Positions 12,285 to 22,259 of a stretch of DNA of 64,000 nt are shown piece by piece. The stretch comes from Leptobrachium leishanense (taxonomy: Eukaryota; Chordata; Amphibia; Anura; Megophryidae). A program made the position numbers and the translations under genes. The stretch's first letter is position 1. Every line of letters begins with the position of its first letter. The stretch covers positions 53,552,881-53,616,880 of the forward strand of contig CM019063.1 in NCBI GenBank assembly GCA_009667805.1, given 5' to 3'. The notes under the pieces are model-generated. The model searched no databases, was not told where the DNA came from, and saw nothing but the letters and a program-made list of their open reading frames with translations.

Positions 12285-13186
12285 TATTAGGCCTTGATTA
12301 CTGGAGCTCGTTCCTTATTTGCCTCCCTAATCTGTAATGAATGCAGCTGCCAGGCTTATTCTTAACACCCAAACGCTCAAATAATTCCCCCCTCTGCCAG
12401 GCTTGTATTTCTCACCCTATGGTCCTCGCATACCTCCCCCCTCTGCCAGTCATATATTTTTCACTTGACGCTGCTTGCATACCTCCCCCCTCTGCCAGGC
12501 TTATATTTCTCACCCGACGCTCCTTGCATACCTCCCCCATCTGCTGGCTTATATTTCTCACCCGACGCTCCTTGCATACCTCCCCCATCTGCTGTCTTAT
12601 ATTTCTCACCCGACGCTCCTTGCATACCTCCCCCGTCTGCTGGCTTATATTTCTCACCCGACGCTCCTTGCATACCTCCCCCATCTGCTGGCTTATATTT
12701 CTCACCCGACGCTCCTTGCATACCTCCCCCATCTGCTGGCTTATATTTCTCACCCGACGCTCCTCACATACTTCCCACTCGGCCAGTCACTCCATTGGAT
12801 TCCTATATATTTCCATATACAGATTAAAATACTGACGTTCAAATCGCGCAATAACTCGAAGCCTCGCTACATGTCTTCATTACTCCTTAATCACGTCCCT
12901 TCTAGACCACCTCTGTTTGTCCTCTGTCCACACCCTCATTGCCAACTCTCGCCTCCAAGACATCTCAAGGGCAGCTCCAGTCCTGTGGAATGACTTACCT
13001 TGTCCAATCAAACTCTTCCCTAATCTCAAGAAATTCATCAAAACCCATCTCTACAGGATAGTGTACCACATTACTGATGCAGCTCATCCCTCTCCTCACC
13101 AACCCAACATATCATGACTGAGGTCACTTCCATGGCCCTCACCATTCCTGAACAACTGGTGCTAGAGATCCAGACAACCAATAAAA
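12285..13186 (+). pseudogene. Rex1/L2-like LINE, decayed C-terminal region of ORF2
   Basis: Readable pieces match the C-terminal domain of the intact-like element at 56.6-59.9 kb: LDYW..FLICLP and NAAARLIL at 12,288-12,360, SLHWIPIYFHIQIKIL at about 12,786-12,835, and RLQDISRAAPVLWNDLPCP with a LFPNLKKFIKTHLYR end at 12,950-13,065. Frames change several times. An in-frame 48-bp repeat sits in the RLIxLTRRS segment. The element resumes after insertions at 13,912-13,931, 17,114-17,219 and 17,891 onward, where the 3' tail GCGCTGCGG..TTATATAAATAA is found. The reverse transcriptase core and endonuclease are missing. Confidence 0.8.
12475..12770 (+). repeat. 48-bp in-frame minisatellite inside LINE ORF2 remnant
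   Basis: Six or so copies of a 48-bp unit (GCTTATATTTCTCACCCGAC..CATACCTCCCCCATCTGCTG). Each unit encodes a 16-residue segment, xLIFLTRRSLHTSPIC in the LINE frame, so a single LINE segment has been amplified in phase. Confidence 0.9.
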
Positions 13187-13191
13187 CTCAT

Positions 13192-13906
13192 CGGGCCCTA
13201 TTACATTCCTCGCGCATTGTTTTGCGCGTGCGCAAATGCGCATTTGTGCGAGGGGCAAAATCATTTGCGCTGAACGACGTATTACGACATTCGCGCAAAC
13301 GATGTGCATTTTCGTCTACCGCGAATGACCCTGCGCAAACGAATTTGCGTGCGCACATCCTATACTTAACATTGTCAGCGCAAATGCGTTCATACACTGG
13401 TAGGCGGATGGTATTACAATCTTCGCGTAACGAAAGTTTGCGCAAATTTTTCGTAACGTCTTTGAAATGCTGGTGGTAACTGTAAATTTGATCGTCCTGG
13501 GCGAAACAAAATACACCAGCCCGAAAACAAAATACAGCACAGTACAGTTACACATTCTACACATACCCAAACAATAAAATTAATAAATTGTTAATTTTTT
13601 TTTTTGCTGCAGCACATATACGCAGATTAACTTTGACAGGCGCAACAACCAAACGTTAGAAAATGGCGGTTCTTAATTCTGATTGGCTGAATCCCGTGAA
13701 AAAAACAGTCCGAACACAGATTTCTGCGCGCAACGTACTTTTCGCACATTTTTGCGTGTCGTTTTTATGCACGAAAATTTTTGAAGGACGAAAAAATGCA
13801 CTCAGATCGTAATACCACGTAAATTTTCGCGCCATAATGCTTTTTTTCGTGCGCAAAAAAAATTGCGCTGCGCGAGCGCAATTGCGTGAAGGTTGTAATA
13901 GGGCCC
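13192..13906. mobile_element. GGGCCCTATTACA short inverted-repeat element
   Basis: Termini GGGCCCTATTACA at 13193 and its inverse at 13,894-13,906. CTCAT occurs at both junctions (13187-13191, 13907-13911), so a 4-5 bp duplication is possible, although one base is ambiguous. The inside is rich in short GCGCAAATGCGC-type palindromes. A related element with a clean TAA duplication is at 50524-51269. It interrupts the Rex1-like LINE. Confidence 0.7.
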
Positions 13907-14189
13907 CTCATGTCTCCCTCCAACCCAATACTTCTAGATCAGTGGTTCTTAACCTTGTTGGAGGTACTGAACCCCACCAGTTTCATATGCGCATTCACCG
14001 AACCCTTCTTAATTGGAAAAATAAAATATGATTTTTTCAAATTCAAAACATAGGTATATATTTAGGTATATATTTTATACATAGGTGCACAAAATGAACA
14101 AAACCATTAAAGAACAAAACCATTAAGAACAAAGAACAAAACCATGATTTTCACACAAAAACAAAAACATAATAATGAATATTTACTGC

Positions 14190-14349
14190 AAATCAGTGTG
14201 ACTTCTGCTGATGTCTTTCAGAGACCAGTTCAGAAATGCGCGGCTTTACCTTGGCAAGTGCCAATCTCATGTCATTTTCGCAACAAAGTCTGTTCCTTTT
14301 CTTCGTTTTTATGTCCAGCATCCTCGAAAAGGATTGCTCGCAAAAATAT
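14190..14349 (-). pseudogene. hAT transposase, C-terminal dimerisation fragment
   Basis: On the minus strand, beyond the nested hAT, the same transposase resumes with FSRMLDIKTKKRNRL and ALAKVKPRISELV, the hAT C-terminal dimerisation region, and ends at a stop near 14,193. Together with 16304-16842 it shows one transposase gene split by deletion and by a later insertion. Confidence 0.85.
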
Positions 14350-14439
14350 GTTGTAACCAAGGCCGGATTAACATAGGGGCTGATGGAGCAGCAGCTCCAG
14401 GCCCATGCCCCAGAATAGGCCCAGAGAAAAAATAACAAT

Positions 14440-15335
14440 CAGGGTTATCCAAAGAGATCCGAATTGCTTGAGAAAGGTAACCGAACGCTGAAAATCACCG
14501 TTCGGTTACCTTTCCTGGCCATTCGGCTATCCAGAGAGCAGGCAATTCGCCAAATCCTGGCGAACTGCCTGCACATACGGTCCCTGTTCGGTGCCTGTTC
14601 GAGGGCAGTGAAATCCCCATGAAAAAGCACTGCTTCGGCTATTCAGAGAACACAAACCAGCAGTGAAAGGTTCCCGAAATGCCCTGTCATTCGGTGGTTT
14701 AATTCGGCAAATTTATTCAGGAGAATCCCATAGGCTTCAATGTTAAAAATATTCCTGTTTTAATTCAATATCTAATAAACCGTTCATTATAAAATTCTGC
14801 AGCAAAAAGTCTCTTTATTTATAGATTTTTCAGGATACTTTAAGCATTTTTCAGATTTTTTTTTTTTTTTTTTAAAGTCCGATTTTTTTAAAAAAAAAAA
14901 TTTCAGTTTACTTATTTTTTTTGTAACAGCCCTCTTTATTATCGTTCCCTGGACCTCCTGTGAAAATTTCAGACATTTTCGCTCAGTAGTTTCTTTGCAA
15001 ACAGCTTTTCTTTTTCCCAGATTCATACAAATGGTTTTGCTAATTTATTCACTGCCTCCTCTACCTCACAGCTGCTTCGGCTCTGTGTGATTCGGCTCTG
15101 TGTGATTCGGCTCCTGTTCGGCTCCTGTTCGGCTTTTTCGAAGGTTAATCCAGATGTTTTTGCTTGTTTTCAGCGTGCATTCGGTTAGTTTTCGTCAGGT
15201 TTGCGGCAGCTTTTCCCTGCAATTCCCAATACAACGCAGGGTCACCGAAATGCAATCGGGAAAAGGAACCGAATTGAAGAGAACGAAAAGTCACCGAACG
15301 TGCGGTGACTTTTCGAATCTCTTTGGATAACCCTG
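14440..15335. mobile_element. 896-bp CAGGG-family element, inverted copy
   Basis: Reverse-complement copy of the 2293-3193 element. Ends are CAGGGTTATCCAAAGAG and inverse; 3-bp duplication AAT at 14437-14439 and 15336-15338. Innermost layer of the 12-18 kb nest. Confidence 0.85.
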
Positions 15336-15780
15336 AATGTCTGCATTGATGGATATTTGGACCCCATTATATCCAACATCATAGCAGCTACAGGGTCATG
15401 TGAGGTATCACTGGAAAGGCCAGACCATGGCCTTTCCAATGATACCAAACATGATCAGGGTTTTTGTAACAATAAAAATAAAATAATAAATATTTATTTA
15501 TTTTTTCTTTCTAACTCAGCAATACTTTCCACTTTTCAATTATAAAGTGAACAATGATGCTGCACTAACTCACCATCTAAAGTGTGGAGGTAATGGCACG
15601 ATCCGTTATTACGAATTGTTACACCAAAAACCGCCACACTGCAGCAAAAGTGCACGGGGGGGGACTTTGGAACCCTGCGTCACTAATCTTTACACCTCAC
15701 AAAGTCAAGGGAGGTGTCATTGGACAGGACAGAGTCTGGCTTTTGCATTGATACCAAACGTGACCTTGTAAAATCTAAAA
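15336..15780. repeat. TTAA-family interior fragment with hairpin
   Basis: Includes the GGTATCACTGGAAAGGCCA / TGGCCTTTCCAATGATACC stem (one mismatch) and a stretch AGTGAACAATGATGCTGCAC that is shared with 54,331-54,350 and, in decayed form, with 22,480. Remaining sequence to 16,295 is AT-rich with no recognised gene. Confidence 0.6.
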
Positions 15781-16303
15781 GAAAGGAAAACCAAAAAAAC
15801 TTTTTATCTACTTATTTTTAGTTCCAATGCAATGGCATTGTCCATTTGTCACATATAAATGAGCAATACCACTGCCATTACTCACCTTCTCATTTCCCAC
15901 GCTGGGAGAAAGATCAGTGGTTTATACATAATCATATTATTCATAAAACACCATCCTCCAAAACACATGGGAAATATTTCATTTTTTTGGTTAAAATTGT
16001 AGATTTTCTCAGAAAAATGCAATAACAGGATCCCATTTAATTTTTTTTTACCAATAATGCTCTATTGAATATATAACCACAAAGGTTTGGATGATAAAAT
16101 GTGAAAAAAATATTTTACACACTCTAAATGATTGAAATCTGAATTTAAATTTACTCACACAGTATCTGCCTGGTTAGATCTACCCATATCTGCACTATTA
16201 AATAACCTAAAATATGCTTTCATTTCACTAAATTCCAATAAAAGCCCACCAAAAGCTTAAGCTCCATTGCCCATATAGATCTTAATCCGGCCTTGGTTGT
16301 AAC

Positions 16304-16842
16304 AAACGGTATGAAAATCTCCAGAGCTTTCTTAGCAATAACAGGGTACGTTACCATTTGTTGACACCAAAACATTGAGAGCGTTGTTGTTCTGAAGAGT
16401 TGTTGTTGAACCTGGCTCTGCTGAAGTTCAATGATTTCATCGAGGTATTCATCATTGACATCTGTTGTCTCAACACAGCTGGTTTTATGAGTGTTTCACC
16501 AATGGTGTGTGGTTTGCCCTGCTTTGCGATCAGGTAAGCAACTTCGTACGATGCTATGAGGATCGGTTTGTTGATGGGTACAAAGCCGAGAACAGGAAGA
16601 CTAGCCTTTTCATCGACTCTGGCTCTCCTCACCTTGAATTCAGCGAGCGTTGTGTTCTTGTATTTTCCATCTCCATGCAGCTTAAGGAAGTGTTCTCTTA
16701 GTTTTGCCGGTGCTAGACTAGAATTGCTCAACTTGGCATTGCAAATCATGCAGTTAGGACGCTGACTCCCATCACGTTCCGTTATACATGTGAATCCATA
16801 TTGTACATATTCGTCCGACCACTTTCTTTTTTTGCTCGACAT
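16304..16842 (-). pseudogene. hAT transposase, BED-finger N-terminus and deletion junction
   Basis: The 163-codon frame (16351-16842) starts MSSKKRKWSDEYVQYGF and carries a BED zinc finger: Cys31-x2-Cys34 and His51-x4-His56 (CMIC..HFLKLH). It continues with an ASYEVAYLIAKQGKPHTIGE segment typical of ZBED5-like hAT transposases. After about residue 124 (TLIKPAV) the frame changes; a second frame reads FWCQQM..YPVIAKKALEIF, which belongs far downstream in the family. The catalytic DDE region between them is gone. The segment then runs into the nested hAT. Non-functional; N- and C-terminal parts are recognised with good confidence. Confidence 0.88.
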
Positions 16843-17113
16843 AGTTAGTATGAAGGGATTAAAATATTAAGAAAGAAATCACACGACGTACCAGATACAA
16901 TTCGAGTACTGGGCGCGCCAAATTCCCTGCAGCACAGATAGGCCAAGGCAGCGATGTTGCGTGATCACCTGCAGCCAATGATGGACAAGCGGGGCGTGTC
17001 ATCACGAATCATATGAGTCGGGTGTGTGTCTTGACCTCCGCTGAACCCGCGAGACTGACTCACCGAACCCCTGCGGTTCGATCGAACCCAGGTTAAGAAC
17101 CACTGCTCTAGAT

Positions 17114-17219
17114 TCTAAGGGTCCTTTACAACGCTTATCTCCATCCTATGTTTGTTTATTTTTGTCTTATTCCCTTTGGTTATTGTAAAGCGCTGCGGAA
17201 ACTGTTGACGTTATATAAA
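17114..17219 (+). mobile_element. Rex1-like LINE 3' end, resumed
   Basis: The LINE 3' UTR continues after the hAT: TGTAAAGCGCTGCGGAA and TTATATAAA. The terminal repeats (ATAATAATAATAATA) resume at 17,891-17,912 after the solo LTR, restoring the expected TATATAAATAA tail. Confidence 0.8.
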
Positions 17220-17885
17220 TGTCACGCCGCCCCGCGGCACGCCGCCAGCCGGGTCTCTTACCTCGGAGGCAGGCTGGTGCTGAGCGGGTGGCGCTGCGGC
17301 GCTCCCCACGTTCCAGGTGCGGGCTGGGAGCGTCCCCGGGTCCTGCGCCGCCTCCTGCGACCTCTGCCGCGTCTGTTCAGGTGGGTCGGCGCGGCCATGC
17401 CGTTCCGTCCACCTTGAGCATGGCGGCGAGTGGCGTCTGACGTCACAGGGGCGGGCGCATGGATCTGGGTTGGTGGTGCAACCTCAGGAGGAGGGCCCTC
17501 AGTCCCAGTGGACCTGATGTTGAACTGCACCAGACACCTCCAGCTCCATGATTCACTGCCCTCCGAGGAAAGGGTTGATTGGTGGAGGGATCCACATTAG
17601 GGAGTGTCTTGACAACTCTGCACCTATATAGAGGTTTTCTGTCAGTACATCGTTGCTTCAGCGTTGTATCACTCCTGCCAGTGTTACTCTTAGAGGCTTT
17701 TCCCTATGTTAATTCTGTGTACCAGTACTTGGCTCTATACCCGACCTCTCTTGATTCGCCATTTACCCCTGACCTCGATTGTGAACCTGACTACGTCTCT
17801 TGGATATTCCTTTGGTACCGCGATATACAACTTACTACGTAAACTCTGCACCTGGGTTCTCCCGTCCCACCGAGCGTTCCTGACA
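17220..17885 (+). mobile_element. Solo LTR, 666 bp, TGTCACG..GACA
   Basis: Starts TGTCACGCCGCC, ends TCCTGACA, and has a perfect 5-bp duplication ATAAA (17215-17219, 17886-17890). It is GC-rich in the first 300 bp with a TATATAGAGG TATA-like box near 17,625. It lies in the 3' tail of the Rex1-like LINE. Solo LTR formed by recombination; the parental internal region is absent. Confidence 0.85.
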
Positions 17886-17912
17886 ATAAATGATAATAAT
17901 AATAATAATATT

Positions 17913-19380
17913 TTGTAGCTGTGTTAAGAAGAAGTGAGGACCTTATTGTCCCATTTGGTGATTTTTGCTTTGTATTTCAAAATTTAGTCAAGGATCGTAT
18001 CCATTGCACAGCAAAAAAAATAGTAGAAACGACAGGAAAGAGAAACAACGCATCCTTCAAAAGCTGTACTTTTTGCACAGCTACTAAAAATACAGTGCGA
18101 TTCATTATGTGACTTTACCCGTAGCACTAAACCTAATGCTCGACTCGAGCTTCCGAACGTCTGTGTCAAATCTACATCAGAACCTTATACGTTATCCGAC
18201 GGTAAGAAACGCTTTACGGGAAGCGTCTCCTTCGCACGATTGATCTCTCTTAACTACTGGGGCCAATTTTGTCGGTTTGCAAGAAAACATAATTCTTTAT
18301 GATTATATCGTAGAAATTCCGGCTCGAAAAAAACAACGAAACAAAACAAGACACACAAACACGCACGGTTTGCACATCAAAGCAATTGCGCAGTTAATGC
18401 GCGTGACTATAAAACAGCACGCTAACAAATATGACATGATGAATGCGTCGTAATAAACGCGCGTAACTTTAGACACTTCCACGGGCAGATGCTTAAGTTG
18501 TCATTGGTTGAGCTTCACTTGGTGACAATAAAACAACATTTCAAAGAGGAACTAACCACTTTTATTATGATGTTTGACAAATGTATTCACTAGGCTGCTT
18601 TTAAGTTGATTTGCATTCACCTCTTGGCAAGATACAGAACCAGACAGATTGATAGTAATACAGGTTTCCCAGATGATTGCTTAAGATGTTTCTTTGAATT
18701 TTTATTTTTTTTTATATATTTTTTTTTTTTTGTGCAGAACAGCATGTGGCTGCCAGTGGATAAGTAATGCAATAACTGGGGAATAAAAGGACATTCTCAA
18801 GGTTCTTTCGCAGCGTAATTGTGCATCGCATTGTTGTGCGTGTGTGCGGTTGTTTTTTTTAACAAGCGGTTAAGGGATGAAAACGTTTAAATGTTACAAA
18901 GTGATCTTTACCGAATAGACAGATGGTTATTTATTGACTTTGTATTATTTACTAAAAAAACATGCCTATTTAGATTTATTTTGAAAAAAAACCAACAAAA
19001 CGCCTTTTTCACTGATTCTGCCGGAAAACAAGTTACATTCCCGTTAATGATTCTGTCCGACGATCCACATCATGCAGAGAGCATCACAGATACACCGTCG
19101 ACATGTCATGCTTCCATTGTCACGGTATCGGAGAAATGTGATGTGACATCCTTTACCAGGTCTTTGTTGTCTTAATCCCAAACATTAAAATAAAAACAAG
19201 TTTATGAACGCAATGAGAATGGGCAGCGGCATCTGGGGTGACAGCCCTTGATATGTTCAGGGGCCATGTGGCTATAGGGGGCCATGGCCTTGTGCAGCTT
19301 ATCTAAGTGCCACGGATTTAAGAGAGCCTTCATGCCACCTATGAAAGGTCCACTAACACACCAAGGGCTCTATTCCACAG
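17913..19380. other. Unassigned, comparatively repeat-poor sequence
   Basis: No recognisable coding motifs, element ends or tandem arrays. Poly(T) runs near 18,700-18,735. The 94-codon open frame at 18,891 shows no known domain. This is one of the longest stretches I cannot assign to a repeat. Confidence 0.4.
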
Positions 19381-19389
19381 TTGGCACCT

Positions 19390-20045
19390 CAATATTGTAT
19401 GACCCCGGCTATTCTTAACGAACCTACTCTATGTATGACCCCGGCTATTCTTAGCGAACCCGCTCTGTGTATGACCCCGGCTATTCTTAATGAACCTGCT
19501 CTGTGTATGACCCCTTCTATTCTTAGCGAACCCGCTCTGTGTATGACCTCAGCTATTCTTAGCGAACCCGCTGTGTATGACCCCGGCTATTCTTAATGAA
19601 CCTGCTCTGTGTATGACTCTAGCTATTCATAATGAACCCTCTGTGTGTACGTACTCGGCTATTCCTGATGACCCTGCTCTGAGTATCGCTCTTGGCATAC
19701 GGCTGACCAGTTCGGCTGGTGCTAAGATCCCTATTATCCTCATATTCTGGTATCTATTAACCCTTACTGGGTGCTTGATGACCTGCATTACCGACCATCA
19801 AAGGATCGGAGGGGTAGATAGTATACTGTGTACAGGGACCAGTATCATAGACCCAAGGGGGATCCATGATAATTCCGGGGCAGGTACTATCTCAGCACCT
19901 CGCACCGGAACGGAGCGCTAATCTCTCTGATACCCGCAGTATGTGTATACATAAGGTTTTATTTTATATTTCTGGTTTTCTATGTTTTCTGGTGTTTTTA
20001 ATTTATTTATAGGTCTATTTATGTATTTTAGCGTGTAGTATGCTC
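19390..20045 (+). mobile_element. LTR-like fragment with 36-bp array
   Basis: ACCGACCATCAAAGGATCGG and TGTACAGGGACCAGTAT at 19,789-19,853 resemble ACCGACCACTATAAGGATCG and CGTACAGGGATCATTCT in the solo LTR at 55827-56443. No LTR ends or target duplication were found, so it is a truncated relative. Confidence 0.5.
19396..19690 (+). repeat. 36-bp tandem array
   Basis: About eight copies of a unit TGTATGACCCCGGCTATTCT..AACC(C/T)GCTC; the later copies decay. A multiple of three, so it stays open as a 12-residue repeat (CMTPAILNEPAL-like), which I treat as an artefact. Confidence 0.9.
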
Positions 20046-20398
20046 TTTTTTCTTTGCATAGATTCTGGACTTTTGGGACGTTTGTGTGTGGGACGATGAT
20101 GTGGAAAGGGATTGATCCCTTAACAAAGATGGCGGTTCAATATGGATGGTCCTATATTCTCACTAGGCGTGCCCGGTTTAAGGAGACGGCCCGCCGCTTC
20201 CTGATGCATGGAGAGGACATCATCAGTCTTTGCCAGAGGGATCACTGGCCGGAATCGCGTGGAGGAAATGATGTAAACAGAGCGGAACCGCTCTGGAGAG
20301 ACGCCCTGTTGACGACACACATGGCGATAATGCGCACGCCATCCAGTAGCGAGTGAGAAGACAGCAAAATTGTCCTATATAGACCTGTTTAGCTTTTT
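20046..20398. other. Unassigned sequence
   Basis: A 100-codon open frame (20,054) has no recognisable motif. Immediately followed by the RTE-like fragment. Confidence 0.35.
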
Positions 20399-20936
20399 CA
20401 CCTTTTGGGGAGGAAAGCTATGGCAAATCTAGACGGCATACTAAAAAGCAGAGACATCACCCTGCCAACAAAAGTGTGTATAGTCAAGGCTATGGTTGTC
20501 CCAGTTGCAATGTATGGCTGTGAAAGTTGGAACGTAAGAAAGGCTGAGCACCAAAGAATTGAGGCCTTTGAACTATGGTGCTGGAGAAGACTCCTGCGAG
20601 TCCCTTGGACTGCAAGACGATCAACCGGTCAGTCCTAGAGGAGGTCATCTCTTACTGCTCTTTAGAAGGCCAGATCCTGAAGATGAAACTCATATACTTT
20701 GGCCACCTAAAGAGAAGGAAGGACTCACTGGAGAAGAGGCTAAAGCTGGGAAAGATTGCAGGCAAAAATAGAAGGGAATGACAGAGAATGAGGTGGCTGG
20801 ATGGAGTCACTGAAGGTAGTTGGCGTGAGCTTAAATGGACTCCAGAAGATGGTAGAGGACAGGAAGGCCTTGAGGAATGTTGTCCATGGCGTCACGATGG
20901 GTCGGACAAGACTTCGCAACTAACAACAGCAACAAG
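20399..20936 (+). pseudogene. RTE/BovB-like LINE, 3' end of ORF
   Basis: Residues GRKAMANLDGILKSRDITLP, AMVVPVAMYGCESWNVRKAE, RIEAFELWCWRRLLRVPW and then, in shifted frames, SLEGQILKMKLIYFGHL and MRWLDGV match the C-terminal domain of the RTE/BovB clade ORF as I know it from ruminants and reptiles. At least two frameshifts and a stop break it. The 3' end is GGGTCGGACAAGACT followed by AACAACAGCAACAA. 5'-truncated, non-functional. Clade assignment is from recalled family motifs. Confidence 0.85.
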
Positions 20937-20939
20937 CTT

Positions 20940-21165
20940 TTTTATGTTATTCCCTGATAAAGTCCACATATTTTGGGACGAAACGTGTTGGGATATATTT
21001 TATTCTCAGTTACCTATAAATAATTTTGATCTGCTAACCAGTGGTATCCTTCCCTGTTGTTCCTGGTGTCGGTGGGAGGCATCAGATGGAGAGTCCCTGG
21101 AGCAGCAAAGTGGTAACACTGACGATCTTGTATTATATCACTTATTGTGAGTGAGGTCCATAGGG
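20940..21165 (+). repeat. CGAAACGTGT-motif repeat copy
   Basis: CCTGATAAAGTCCACATATT, TTGGGACGAAACGTGTTGGG and then an A/T-rich tail: same arrangement as the cores near 610 and 6,165, with a CCACA..TGGG-like stem. Lies directly after the RTE-like tail. Confidence 0.55.
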
Positions 21166-22250
21166 GGCTTAGTTTACTGCACCATTATGGCTGCTTATTT
21201 TTATATATTGTAGATCTTTCCTCATTCTTTTTCTATTCATATGCTCTGGGATTGACATCAAGAGGAGATGACATCATGGGAGATCAAGGTGCTTTATAAT
21301 TATACGAGTGTCCCACCACTTGCTTTTTGCTTTTCTGTTAAACGTGCTTCTCCTGGCGCTAACAATTAAATATCAAGATGCTACATCAGCACCAACTATG
21401 GAATAGAACCCCCTGTATTTAAATTGATGTTTAGCGATGGAAGGCACGCTCTAATTTTGATGTTGGATGCTAATATTGTCAGATTGATGAGTTATTTCAC
21501 GAGGAACTGGAGGACAAAGCAGCGCTCTCTCCCGTTCTTCCTCGCGTTTCGCTTTTTTTCATGACAGATCCAAAAGTCGCGGCTTTTTCCCGCGGCTCGT
21601 AATATTAATCACAAGGTCACCGATGGCTATGGTGTGTTATTATCTTTTGCTTGCAAGGTCAAAGTTTTAAACTAGCACTGAATGCCAGGAAGAGAAGCAT
21701 CTCCAAATAATTAATCATCTTCTGTGAACACAGATAACAAAAACAACCCCAAAAAAAGAAAGGTTTCCTGCTGAAATGGATTATTGCATATCTTTCCTAT
21801 AGAGATGTAACTACTACAGACTGTTTATCTTATTTTCTTCTTTTTTTTTCTCTAGTCCGCGTCTGTATCACCCACGTAGGTCTGATCACATCTGCTTGAT
21901 TGTGTGGAAGAGACTCTGTACTAGAAATAAATCTAGTGAGACTTAAATATATTGTGATCATAACTTAAAATGATAGGTCCCTCTCCTATAAAAAATATCC
22001 TAAACTAGGGCTGTCAAACTCATGGCTCCCTCAGATGTTGATGCCTGTTTTCCCGATTGGCTCGGGAGGACAGGCTCAGCGTGCCATTGCAGCCCGGCAG
22101 CTAAGCGCCACTCTGGCGCCGACCTTAATCATCTTCCGGTGATTTAAGCCCTGCCTCTGGGATATTCCTCGTGTACGGACACGATGACATCAGAAAATGA
22201 CTTCTCCAGGCCAGGCAGGGAACACCCTATGTTCCAGTTCTTACACCTGG
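21166..22250. other. Unassigned sequence
   Basis: No gene, array or bounded element recognised. A GC-richer piece near 22,020-22,200 begins AGGGCTGTCAAACTC and may be a repeat fragment. Confidence 0.35.
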
Positions 22251-22259
22251 TTCACATTT

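Larger units (their letters stand above)
14358..16295. mobile_element. Second hAT-type element nested in the first
   Basis: Termini CAAGGCCGGATTAA and its inverse, with a perfect 8-bp duplication GTTGTAAC at 14350-14357 and 16296-16303. No transposase is visible. It contains a complete CAGGG-family element (14440-15335), then a piece of the TTAA-family interior with the GGTATCACTGGAAAGGCCA hairpin at about 15,404-15,446. Confidence 0.92.
13940..17105 (-). mobile_element. hAT transposon (ZBED/Charlie-Buster-like), internally deleted
   Basis: The ends are CAGTGGTTCTTAACCTTG and the inverse of CAGTGGTTCTTAACCTGG. The flanks TTCTAGAT (13932-13939) and CTCTAGAT (17106-17113) match in seven of eight bases, as expected for a hAT duplication that has drifted. 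It encodes pieces of a BED-finger transposase on the minus strand and has itself been invaded by another hAT at 14358-16295. It sits inside the Rex1-like LINE, so the LINE is older. Confidence 0.92.

Noticed and set aside
13907..13911. Firm target duplication for the 13.2-13.9 kb GGGCCC element
   Set aside because: CTCAT occurs on both sides, but an extra base on one side leaves the boundary ambiguous between 4 and 5 bp, unlike the clean TAA at 50.5-51.3 kb.
16351..16842. BED zinc-finger protein as a domesticated host gene (ZBED-like)
   Set aside because: It lies between hAT termini with an 8-bp flank, loses frame, lacks the catalytic core and is split by another transposon.
17219..17530. 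GC-rich stretch looking like a CpG island or gene promoter
   Set aside because: It is the 5' part of a solo LTR bounded by ATAAA duplications; no downstream exon.
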